From Ruminococcaceae bacterium UBA7135 (GTDB lineage: Bacteria > Bacillota > Clostridia > Oscillospirales > Ruminococcaceae), in contig DKXD01000210.1 of assembly GCA_002492075.1 (NCBI GenBank), positions 1-5,258 of the forward strand: a stretch of DNA of 5,258 bases, in the 5' to 3' direction. Below the pieces are notes generated by a model, which did not search any database, was not told the DNA's origin, and saw only the letters and a program-made list of their open reading frames with translations. Below are positions 1 to 5,218 of this stretch, one piece after another. Positions within the stretch are counted from its first letter, which is position 1. The number at the start of each line of letters is the position of its first letter. The position numbers and the translations under genes are program-made.

Positions 1-59
1 AAACAACATTAAACTATAATTTATTCCAATTACAGCCGTACAGTATTTATAAATTAAAG

Positions 60-82
60 AGCGCATGATGAATGCGCTTTTT
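60..82 (+). terminator. Factor-independent terminator of an upstream gene
   Basis: A perfect 7-bp stem (AGCGCAT at 60-66 with ATGCGCT at 72-78) closes a 5-base loop (67-71) and runs directly into a T5 tract (78-82). A G·U pair (59/79) and A-T pairs (56-58 with 80-82) extend the stem, so the A-run on the left also gives a weaker T-run on the reverse strand and the element may work both ways. It presumably ends a gene lying before the window. Bases 1-59 show no recognisable coding sequence. Confidence 0.8.
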
Positions 83-126
83 ATTCGTATAGACAAAATT
101 GTGCAAAATCAACAAAAAAAGCAAAG

Positions 127-156
127 TAAATTTGTTATTGCGGTGAATAAATTTGT
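127..156. repeat. 9-base direct repeat, 21 bp apart, upstream of promoter
   Basis: TAAATTTGT occurs exactly at 127-135 and again at 148-156, a start-to-start distance of 21 bp, or two turns of B-DNA. Both copies lie upstream of the promoter elements of the deacetylase gene. A related inverted form, ACAAATTA, sits at 190-197 across the -35 box. Same-face spacing would suit a dimeric regulator or an AT-rich UP-like element. In DNA this AT-rich, chance is also possible, so a regulatory role is only inferred. Confidence 0.35.
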
Positions 157-179
157 AATAAACTCTCGTTTTGTATAAT
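153..179 (+). promoter_or_regulatory. Possible second, weaker promoter
   Basis: A perfect -10 hexamer TATAAT lies at 174-179. The best -35 is TTGTAA at 153-158 (4 of 6 consensus bases) with a short 15-bp spacer. Transcription would start near 186, just before the better promoter at 187-215. The perfect -10 is suggestive, but the -35 and spacing are poor and the region is AT-rich. Confidence 0.3.
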
Positions 180-186
180 GTTACTA

Positions 187-215
187 TTGACAAATTATGA
201 AAATTATTGTATTAT
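187..215 (+). promoter_or_regulatory. Sigma-A-type promoter of the deacetylase gene
   Basis: A perfect -35 box TTGACA (187-192) is followed after exactly 17 bp by TATTAT (210-215), which matches 5 of 6 bases of the -10 consensus. Transcription should start around 222, giving a leader of about 48 bases before the ATG at 270. TATAAT at 213-218 overlaps this -10 but would need a 20-bp spacer, so the 17-bp reading is preferred. This is the only convincing promoter in the window and could serve the whole gene row. Confidence 0.75.
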
Positions 216-226
216 AATAGAATAGG

Positions 227-251
227 GGAATTATATCTATATCGCAATTCC
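227..251 (+). promoter_or_regulatory. Weak leader hairpin before the deacetylase gene
   Basis: GGAATT (227-232) can pair with AATTCC (246-251) around a 13-base loop in the predicted 5' leader. The stem is short and AT-rich and lies just upstream of the A-run and AGAGG ribosome binding site (259-263). It does not resemble a riboswitch I know. It may be incidental. Confidence 0.25.
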
Positions 252-269
252 TAAAAAAAGAGGTTCGGT

Positions 270-1589
270 ATGCATTTTGGCAGCGTTGAATTCTTTAAAG
301 TACTGATAAAAACAGTACTGGCAATATTATTTTTCGTTCCGCTGATACTCGCTGTGGTGTTCGGCGTGCTTTTTGCACAAAAAAATATCAGGGTGAGCGA
401 GCTGGAACAACAGAATTCCGTTGTTCAGCAAGAAAACGACAAGCTTTCCGTGATGGCTGACGTGCTGGTAGAAGAAAAGGCGGGAGACGCGGCGAGTATC
501 CGCGATATAATCAATCGCAGCGGCGTTTCTTACGATGAGGTGATAAAGCTCGCTTCGGAGAAGAAGGATATTGACGCACAGGGACTTTACGATATCTTGT
601 CGAACGCGGGAATATCTGATAAAGATATAATCTCTATGGCGGCAGCAAAGAAAACCGTTTCAGCTGATGAATTTTATAATGTGATGAGTAAAAACGGAAT
701 TACCGCGAAAGAGCTTGTAAAGGCGGCTGTGAAAAACAGCGGCACATCCGATGAGGACTTTTACGCCTTGCTTTCCGAGTGCGGAATGTCCGACGACAAG
801 ATCCTTGCGATCATAAACAACAAGCAGGGTGGGCAGACAAGCTCTTCCCCCGGCGAAACGTCTGGGGATACTTCAAACACGTCCGGAGAGCCGACCGAGG
901 AAAGTCCTTATGCGGAGCTGTATCCGGATATGTATGTTTCCGTGCCCGAGGAATATACCTATGAGGAGGGAACGATTTATTTCACGTTCGATGACGGTCC
1001 CTCGCAGTATACTTATTCATTTTTGGAATACTTGAAGAAGCATAATGTCAAGGCAACGTGGTTCGTTGTTCCAAGCCGAGAGCAGTGGAATATGGACGCT
1101 CTTAAGGCGATCGCCGACCAAGGTCACACTATCGGTGTGCATAGCTATACGCACGATTATAAGAAGATATATGCGTCGGTGGAGGCATATCTGGAGGACT
1201 TCCACGAGGCGTGGAGCATAATCAGGGAAGCGACGGGGCAGACCCCGCAGCTGTTCCGCTTTGCGGGCGGCAGCAACAACGATTTTAATGTCGATACGCG
1301 CGACGCAATAATAAAGGAAATGACGAGGCGCGGCTTTAGGTTCTATGATTGGAACGTAGACAGCGGCGATGTGGACGGAGCGACTTGGCAGGATATGTAC
1401 AATTCAATTCCGCGCGACTGCCGCAATTTGAAGCGTCCGATAATCCTTATGCACGATTCGGCGGGCACGAAAAACGCATTGTATGTGTTTGAGGACGTGT
1501 TGAAGCTGCTTATCGGAGAGGGATATAAATTCGACGCATTGCAAAATGATACTCAGCCGATACAGTTTGTCGGACCGTTTGGGTATTAG
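270..1589 (+). CDS. Membrane-anchored NodB-type polysaccharide deacetylase with repeat stalk
   Basis: This 439-residue protein is predicted to remove acetyl groups from an N-acetylated envelope sugar, such as peptidoglycan GlcNAc, outside the cell; the substrate is inferred. Residues 10-36 form one membrane helix. A short charged, coiled-coil-like stretch (about 40-70) follows, then four tandem 29-residue repeats (about 74-186) and a Ser/Thr/Gly/Glu linker (187-212). The NodB domain (about 232-425) keeps every family motif: TFDDGP (239-244; D241 the likely catalytic base, D242 and the two histidines of HSYTH 291-295 the metal ligands), RFAGGS (330-335, with Ala where many relatives have Pro), DWNVD (360-364) and LMHDS (393-397, catalytic His395). 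The start is chosen because AAGAGG lies 6 bases upstream and the membrane helix follows directly. It is the first gene after the promoter at 187-215; the bactofilin gene starts 81 bases after its stop. The polysaccharide deacetylase assignment is firm. Confidence 0.95.
   Translation: MHFGSVEFFKVLIKTVLAILFFVPLILAVVFGVLFAQKNIRVSELEQQNSVVQQENDKLSVMADVLVEEKAGDAASIRDIINRSGVSYDEVIKLASEKKDIDAQGLYDILSNAGISDKDIISMAAAKKTVSADEFYNVMSKNGITAKELVKAAVKNSGTSDEDFYALLSECGMSDDKILAIINNKQGGQTSSSPGETSGDTSNTSGEPTEESPYAELYPDMYVSVPEEYTYEEGTIYFTFDDGPSQYTYSFLEYLKKHNVKATWFVVPSREQWNMDALKAIADQGHTIGVHSYTHDYKKIYASVEAYLEDFHEAWSIIREATGQTPQLFRFAGGSNNDFNVDTRDAIIKEMTRRGFRFYDWNVDSGDVDGATWQDMYNSIPRDCRNLKRPIILMHDSAGTKNALYVFEDVLKLLIGEGYKFDALQNDTQPIQFVGPFGY
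489..827 (+). repeat. Four in-register 29-residue (87-base) coding repeats
   Basis: Within the deacetylase stalk, residues 74-102, 103-131, 132-160 and 161-186 align without gaps. The invariant glycine recurs at 85, 114, 143 and 172, exactly 29 residues each time. The shared pattern is roughly A-x-x-[LFI]-Y-[DN]-hydrophobic-hydrophobic-S-x-x-G-[IVM]-[ST]-x-[DK]-[DEK]-hydrophobic-hydrophobic-x-x-A. This suggests two short helices joined at the glycine per unit. The DNA copies have diverged, so this is an old protein-level duplication, not a recent tandem expansion. Confidence 0.85.
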
Positions 1590-1670
1590 CAGTGCATAGC
1601 AATAAAGCGGGTGAGGCAGGCAGATCTTTATCCGTTAAAATAGCTCATAAAAAGCTGAAAGGATCGTATT

Positions 1671-2777
1671 ATGGGAATTAAAGATAACTTTTCACAGGCG
1701 GTAAAAGAGCTGTGGAAGAAAGAAGGTCAGGATAAGAAGGACGACAACAACAAGCAGCCGTCCGAGCTTGACCGCTATCTTCGCGGCGACAGCGGCGAAC
1801 AGGGGAGCGCCGCGCCTTCGGGAGTTGAAGTGAACAGCGAAGGCGTTCCGCTTGAAACTCCTTACTACCGCAGTGTTACCGACAATAACTCCTCAAATAC
1901 ATCGGCGGGTCAGCAGGCGCAGAAAGCGGAGCAGTCCTCGCAGGAACAGTCGGCGCAGCCAATGCAGTCAGCGCAGCCAACTCAGGCAAGCGGACAGCCG
2001 AACAGAAATGTTCAGAACGCGCAAAGTCGTCCCGAACCGCAGAACAACGCAGGCGTTCAGCGGAACGATCAAGGCTTTGGCGCAGATAGCGGTCGTCCGC
2101 AGTACGGCGGCGATCAGCCCGCCTACAATCAGAATGTGCAGAACGCTCGCCGAGATTTTGGGCAAAATCAGCAGAACGGTGCGGGAAATTATGGCGGCGG
2201 ATATGATAATCAGGGCGGCTACGGCAGTTATGGCGGAGGCTTCGGAGGCGGTAATCCTCCGATGAACGGCGCACCGGTTCCCGAGCGCAACGAGACCGAC
2301 GAGATAACCGTTATCTCCAAGAATACGGTAATAGACGGTAATATCCGTTCTCTTGCAAATATGCAAATAGACGGCAACATAAAGGGGAACGTCGAGACCA
2401 CGCGGAACATAGATATGAGCGGAAAGGTGATAGGCGATATGACCTGCAACAACGCGGGAATGATATCGGCGGCAATGCAGGGCAACATCTCGCTCAAGGG
2501 CAGAATGAGAATGGATCGCGACACGATACTTATCGGCGATCTTTCCTCGCAGTATGCGGACATAAACGGAAGAATACGCGGAAAGCTCGATATAACGGGA
2601 AAGGCGGAGCTGAAGCGCGACGCGGTGGTGTTCGGCGATATAAATGCCTCTACTATCGCGGTAGCGGACGGCGCCATTATACAGGGCTATGTAAACACCA
2701 CATTCCTTTCCAAGGAGGACAGCCGAAACGTATTCCCCGATGCGATCTCTATCGACAGCAAAGAGGTCAAGAGCTGA
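1671..2777 (+). CDS. Bactofilin with a long disordered Q/N/G-rich N-terminus
   Basis: This 368-residue cytoskeletal protein should form nucleotide-free filaments near the membrane, which in studied bacteria position wall-building or wall-cutting enzymes. The bactofilin domain is at about 211-345. It is a run of short beta-helix turns with the repeating hydrophobic-x-G-x-hydrophobic pattern, e.g. IDGNI (221-225), IDGNIKGN (233-240), GKVIGD (251-256), LIGDLSS (287-293), INGRIRGK (298-305), VFGDINAS (320-327) and IIQGYVN (336-342). Residues 1-18 could form an amphipathic, membrane-touching helix. Residues 74-205 are low-complexity, first Q/S/A-rich, then N/Q-rich, then Gly/Tyr-rich (172-194). 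Most studied bactofilins have a far shorter tail. The ATG follows AAAGGA (1658-1663) by 7 bases. The 81-base gap from the deacetylase holds no clear promoter or terminator, so it is probably in the same transcript. The family call is firm; the cargo is unknown. Confidence 0.93.
   Translation: MGIKDNFSQAVKELWKKEGQDKKDDNNKQPSELDRYLRGDSGEQGSAAPSGVEVNSEGVPLETPYYRSVTDNNSSNTSAGQQAQKAEQSSQEQSAQPMQSAQPTQASGQPNRNVQNAQSRPEPQNNAGVQRNDQGFGADSGRPQYGGDQPAYNQNVQNARRDFGQNQQNGAGNYGGGYDNQGGYGSYGGGFGGGNPPMNGAPVPERNETDEITVISKNTVIDGNIRSLANMQIDGNIKGNVETTRNIDMSGKVIGDMTCNNAGMISAAMQGNISLKGRMRMDRDTILIGDLSSQYADINGRIRGKLDITGKAELKRDAVVFGDINASTIAVADGAIIQGYVNTTFLSKEDSRNVFPDAISIDSKEVKS
1890..2285 (+). other. Low-complexity, prion-like segment of the bactofilin
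   Basis: Bactofilin residues 74-205 are almost free of hydrophobic side chains. They move from Q/S/A/P-rich (about 80-120), through N/Q/R-rich (120-170), to a Gly/Tyr/Phe-rich patch (172-194). Two internal motif repeats are visible: QSAQP at 93-97 and 99-103, and NxNVQNA at 111-117 and 153-159. The composition predicts disorder and possible self-association. That behaviour is inferred. Confidence 0.8.
1947..1980 (+). repeat. Short tandem repeat, 18-base period, in the bactofilin gene
   Basis: Two 16-base copies, at 1947-1962 and 1965-1980, differ at one base and lie 18 bases apart, encoding the doubled QSAQP motif. The near identity suggests recent slippage duplication. Because 18 is a multiple of three, copy-number changes would keep the reading frame. 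Confidence 0.75.
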
Positions 2778-2819
2778 GAACGCTCCGATTTTTAGCTAAG
2801 GTATTCAAAGGATTTTTTA

Positions 2820-3683
2820 ATGAGTGAAAAGAAGAACGGCTCCTCCAAAAAAGGAGCGAGCACGCTTATCGCAACTATTATTGTAGCGGCAGCGGCTGTT
2901 GCGGCAATAATAGTTCTTGTGCTGATGACGCGTAAGACCGACTCCCCACAAAGGCTGCCCGACGGCACCGAGGTAACTTTCAAGCCGTCCGCCGAGTTTG
3001 TCAATGAATGCGGCGCGAACGCGCAGGCTTTGATGGACGATAATTACAAGGTCGTTAGGATGTTCGTAAGCGAGGGCTTGCCGCACCTTGACGAGCCTTA
3101 CGGAAACGCCCCCGAGGACGGTCTGTACACGGTAAGCTCCGACGAGTATAAAACCTACGCGGAGCTGGAGACTTTTATAAAGTCTGTTTATACCGCCGAA
3201 GAAGCGGAGAGGATACTTACGCGGATGCCATCCGATCCCGGAGCGTCTGTTGACGGCGGGGCGGGAAGTGCGTCTACTGATACGTCGGAGGTTTCGCGCC
3301 CCGAGTTTATTGCGATCTATGGGGTACGTGAAATATACGCCGATACCTCCTCAGAGCCAGGGCCGACGGAGTCGAAGGTCCCGGGCGTTGTGGTTCCCGA
3401 GTCTTCCGAGAGCGGCGAGGTCTCCAAGCCCTCCGAGCCGAGCAGCGTAAAGCGGAAAGTTCTGGGAATAAACGAATATTTCAAGCCGTATACTGCTTAT
3501 AATAAGCCGTGGGGCTCTATAAGCATCAAGATAGTTCCGATGAACGAGGACGAGTGCCACATCACTGTTTATCTCGGCGCAGATAAGGACGTAGACCTTT
3601 CAAGCGTTGAGGACACCGACATATTAAACACGAAAATGGTGAGAGTAGACGGCGAATGGCGGCTTACGGAGTTGATATATTAA
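2820..3683 (+). CDS. Single-pass membrane protein with unrecognised outer domain
   Basis: I do not recognise this 287-residue protein. It has a Lys/Ser-rich cytoplasmic start (1-13), one very Ala/Ile/Val-rich membrane helix (about 14-36) and an outside part of about 250 residues with no lipobox. That part has a helical-looking block (about 58-135, including YKTYAELETFIKSVYTAEEA 110-129), then FIAIYGVREIYAD (163-175), and a beta-rich end (about 213-287) closing with VRVDGEWRLTEL (274-285). Two Ser/Pro/Glu/Gly-rich segments (137-160 and 176-210) interrupt it. The order loosely recalls NTF2-like/DUF4878 or IseA-type extracytoplasmic domains, but this is only a resemblance. The ATG follows AAAGGA (2807-2812) by 7 bases. 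Only 42 bases separate it from the bactofilin gene, and its TAA overlaps the atpZ start by one base. By position it could be a membrane partner of the bactofilin or an envelope factor expressed with the ATP synthase. Confidence 0.85.
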   Translation: MSEKKNGSSKKGASTLIATIIVAAAAVAAIIVLVLMTRKTDSPQRLPDGTEVTFKPSAEFVNECGANAQALMDDNYKVVRMFVSEGLPHLDEPYGNAPEDGLYTVSSDEYKTYAELETFIKSVYTAEEAERILTRMPSDPGASVDGGAGSASTDTSEVSRPEFIAIYGVREIYADTSSEPGPTESKVPGVVVPESSESGEVSKPSEPSSVKRKVLGINEYFKPYTAYNKPWGSISIKIVPMNEDECHITVYLGADKDVDLSSVEDTDILNTKMVRVDGEWRLTELIY

Positions 3684-3988
3684 TGAAAAAGAATGAAAAT
3701 CCGTTGTCTGTATATGCAAACGTCAGTCAGCTGGCGTTTGTGATAATAGCGCCGCTGCTTCTTTTTATATGGGGCGGGAGCGTTCTTGTGAAGAAGCTGT
3801 CGCTTCCCGATTGGATGATGGGCGTTTTCATTGCGTTGGGTATCATATTTATGATATGCGGCGCGGGCAATTACATTATGAAGCTTATAAAAATGTACGA
3901 AAAACCCGAAGAGAAAGCGCCGAAAGCGTTTACAAGCTCGCGTGGCGATAACGATTATTACGATGAGTACAAGGACCTGCGAAAGTAG
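3683..3988 (+). CDS. atpZ: AtpZ-like ATP synthase accessory membrane protein
   Basis: This 101-residue protein has two membrane helices (about 15-37 and 43-66) and fits the AtpZ family (putative F0F1-ATPase accessory subunit). Members sit just before atpI and have been linked to c-ring assembly or stability and to divalent cation transport. The family's helix-short loop-helix layout is seen: VSQLAFVIIAPLLL, a loop with LPDW (41-44), then GVFIALGIIF. Position before atpI and atpB supports the call more than sequence alone does. The cytoplasmic tail (67-101) is long for the family, acidic and Tyr-rich (DYYDEY 91-96). The start at 3683 is chosen over an in-frame ATG at 3656 because it overlaps the previous stop in a TAATG arrangement, with GGAG (3668-3671) 11 bases ahead; starting at 3656 would add nine residues with no binding site. 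Translation is probably coupled to the gene before it. Confidence 0.8.
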   Translation: MKKNENPLSVYANVSQLAFVIIAPLLLFIWGGSVLVKKLSLPDWMMGVFIALGIIFMICGAGNYIMKLIKMYEKPEEKAPKAFTSSRGDNDYYDEYKDLRK

Positions 3989-3994
3989 GGTTTT

Positions 3995-4411
3995 ATGAAA
4001 AAAGACCAAATCATATATGATGAAATGCGCTCGCTGTCACCATATTATCTGACATTGAGCGGGATATACCTTGCGATAGTGACGATAGTGTGCTGTGCGC
4101 TTGGCGGGAACTACTCCCTTCCGATAGGCGCGGTCTACGGTATCGTTCTGGGCGCGCTGAATTTCTTCCTGCTTGGGAGAGCAGCGCAGGCGGCTATAAC
4201 AAAGCAGACTTCAAAGTCCGCGCAAACATATATGAACATTATGTACTGTTTGCGGTATCTGGGACTTTTCGCGCTGCTGACGGTAGCCGCGCTGGTGCCG
4301 TTTATAAATCTTATCGCGGCGGTCATACCGTTGTTCTTTGTTCGTATAGCCATCACGATAAGAGAAATAATAAAAGAACGCGCAAAGCGTTCCGACAAAA
4401 AGGAGGAATGA
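3995..4411 (+). CDS. atpI: ATP synthase protein I (AtpI-like)
   Basis: This 138-residue protein has four predicted membrane helices (about 17-36, 42-63, 83-102 and 104-126) and a basic C-terminal tail, matching the ATP synthase I family. AtpI is not part of the finished enzyme; in studied bacteria it helps assemble the c-ring. Family-like stretches are GAVYGIVLGALNFFLLGRA (45-63), the conserved Arg at the start of helix 3 (CLRYLG 85-90) and FFVRIAITI (114-122). The start lies 6 bases after the atpZ stop, and its binding site (TAGGG, 3986-3990) includes that stop codon, so translation is likely coupled. The last codons carry the ribosome binding site of atpB. The family call rests on topology, motifs and operon place. 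Sequence similarity in this family is always low. Confidence 0.87.
   Translation: MKKDQIIYDEMRSLSPYYLTLSGIYLAIVTIVCCALGGNYSLPIGAVYGIVLGALNFFLLGRAAQAAITKQTSKSAQTYMNIMYCLRYLGLFALLTVAALVPFINLIAAVIPLFFVRIAITIREIIKERAKRSDKKEE
4400..4406 (+). promoter_or_regulatory. Strong ribosome binding site of atpB
   Basis: AAGGAGG lies inside the last codons of atpI, 9 bases before the atpB ATG at 4416. It also sits 1 base before an ATGA (4408-4411) formed with the atpI stop. That nearer ATG is too close to the binding site and opens a different frame that ends by 4431, so 4416 is the real start. Confidence 0.85.
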
Positions 4412-4415
4412 TAAT

Positions 4416-5135
4416 ATGCCGACCGCATTAATGTTCGCTTCGGAGAGCGGTATTACCGTAAACGGGCCTCTGAAGGTCGCGAGCTTTAAGCTATTTGGCA
4501 TAACATTCAACTTGACAGAGAGTATTATCGTGCAATGGTTCGTAATTCTGATATTACTTGCGGTTGTATTGATAATCACGCGCAATCTTAAGGTTATTCC
4601 CGAAACGAAAAGGCAGGTCGCTGCCGAATGGATCGTGGAATTTTTCCGCGGTACTGTAAGCGGCACAATGGGTGCGAAATACAAGGTGCATATAACGTAT
4701 TTCGCGGCGCTTTTCTGTTTCATAATGATCAACAACCTTATGGGTCTGCTTGGACTTCGCAACCCTACCGCTGATGTTTCGGTGACGGGTGCCTTTGCCA
4801 TTATCACATTCTGTATGGTGCAGTACAATAAGGCGAAAACGGGCAAGTTCAAGGGCTTTATGAAAAGCTTTGTAGACCCGATGCCGTTTATGCTCCCGTT
4901 CAACATAATCGGCGAGTTTGCGAACCCCCTGGCATTGACGCTTCGTCTGTTCGGTAATATGGTAGCGGGTATGGTTATCGGGTCGCTTATCTACTTCGCG
5001 CTCGGACATTTCGCAATACTTGTTCCCGCCGTTGCGTCGCTTTATTTCGACATATTCTCCGCAGTTATGCAGGCGTACATCTTTATGATGCTGAGTATGT
5101 CGTACATCACCTCCGCCGACTGCGGAGAGGAATAA
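4416..5135 (+). CDS. atpB: F0F1 ATP synthase subunit a
   Basis: Subunit a is the membrane stator that provides the ion half-channels next to the rotating c-ring. At 239 residues it is full length for a bacterial form, with five or six membrane helices (e.g. about 36-55, 91-113, 122-137, 181-196 and 198-227). The diagnostic stretch NPLALTLRLFGNMVAG (170-185) holds the essential Arg177 (equivalent to E. coli Arg210) and Asn181. NPTADVSVT (116-124) and QAYIFMMLSMSYI (219-231, Gln219 matching E. coli Gln252) are also typical. Aligned by spacing, Asp212 falls where E. coli has His245 and Met186 where it has Glu219; I believe such swaps occur in other Firmicutes. H+ or Na+ use cannot be read from this gene alone. 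It begins 4 bases after the atpI stop, with AAGGAGG 9 bases upstream. A hairpin-forming sequence covers its last codons. Confidence 0.98.
   Translation: MPTALMFASESGITVNGPLKVASFKLFGITFNLTESIIVQWFVILILLAVVLIITRNLKVIPETKRQVAAEWIVEFFRGTVSGTMGAKYKVHITYFAALFCFIMINNLMGLLGLRNPTADVSVTGAFAIITFCMVQYNKAKTGKFKGFMKSFVDPMPFMLPFNIIGEFANPLALTLRLFGNMVAGMVIGSLIYFALGHFAILVPAVASLYFDIFSAVMQAYIFMMLSMSYITSADCGEE
5111..5127 (+). promoter_or_regulatory. GC-rich hairpin at the end of atpB
   Basis: CTCCGC (5111-5116) pairs perfectly with GCGGAG (5122-5127) around a 5-base loop, within the last codons of atpB. No T-run follows at once (the first T4 is 14 bases on), so it is not a standard terminator. It is the first of three hairpins leading to atpE and could protect the atpB 3' end or mark a processing site; that role is inferred. 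Confidence 0.6.
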
Positions 5136-5145
5136 CCCAGTTTTG

Positions 5146-5168
5146 TATCTCAAACACGCTTTGAGATA
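5146..5168 (+). promoter_or_regulatory. 9-bp hairpin between atpB and atpE
   Basis: TATCTCAAA (5146-5154) pairs perfectly with TTTGAGATA (5160-5168) around the loop CACGC. It starts 11 bases after the atpB stop. The bases after it are AACG, not T, so it is not a factor-independent terminator. Being the longest perfect stem of the three, it is the one least likely to be chance. Confidence 0.7.
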
Positions 5169-5170
5169 AC

Positions 5171-5186
5171 GTTCGTGGAAACGAAC
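5171..5186 (+). promoter_or_regulatory. Hairpin with GNRA-type loop before atpE
   Basis: GTTCGT (5171-5176) pairs with ACGAAC (5181-5186) and encloses GGAA, which fits the stable GNRA tetraloop rule. It begins two bases after the previous hairpin, so the two could stack. An A-rich, unstructured-looking stretch follows up to the atpE ribosome binding site, a layout expected of an open, well-translated start region. Confidence 0.6.
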
Positions 5187-5204
5187 AAAAAATACATATT
5201 TTAC

Positions 5205-5209
5205 GGAGG
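5205..5209 (+). promoter_or_regulatory. Strong ribosome binding site of atpE
   Basis: GGAGG lies 9 bases before the ATG at 5219, after an A/T-rich run (5187-5202). This spacing marks 5219 as the intended start and makes the stop in the next codon hard to explain as a wrong start choice. The alternative ATG at 5243 has only AGAGG (5234-5238), 4 bases ahead. Confidence 0.8.
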
Positions 5210-5218
5210 ACAACAAAT

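Noticed and set aside
213..218. Perfect TATAAT as the -10 partner of TTGACA at 187-192
   Set aside because: The spacer would be 20 bp; TATTAT at 210-215 gives the usual 17 bp with only one mismatch.
1636..1641. TAAAAT as a -10 box for a separate bactofilin promoter
   Set aside because: No -35-like hexamer lies 16-18 bp upstream, and such a box is easily found by chance in this spacer.
1852..2677. Open frames in other frames and on the reverse strand over the bactofilin gene
   Set aside because: They arise from the biased composition of the low-complexity region; the Arg/Ser/Ala-rich translations have no domain pattern, while the bactofilin frame is clear on both sides.
2771..2795. Possible terminator just after the bactofilin gene (GAGC/GCTC followed by a T-rich run)
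   Set aside because: The stem is only 4 bp with a 7-base loop and the T-run is offset by CGA; too weak to call.
5146..5186. Hairpins after atpB as an intrinsic terminator
   Set aside because: No T-run follows either stem on the + strand, and atpE with a strong ribosome binding site comes directly after.
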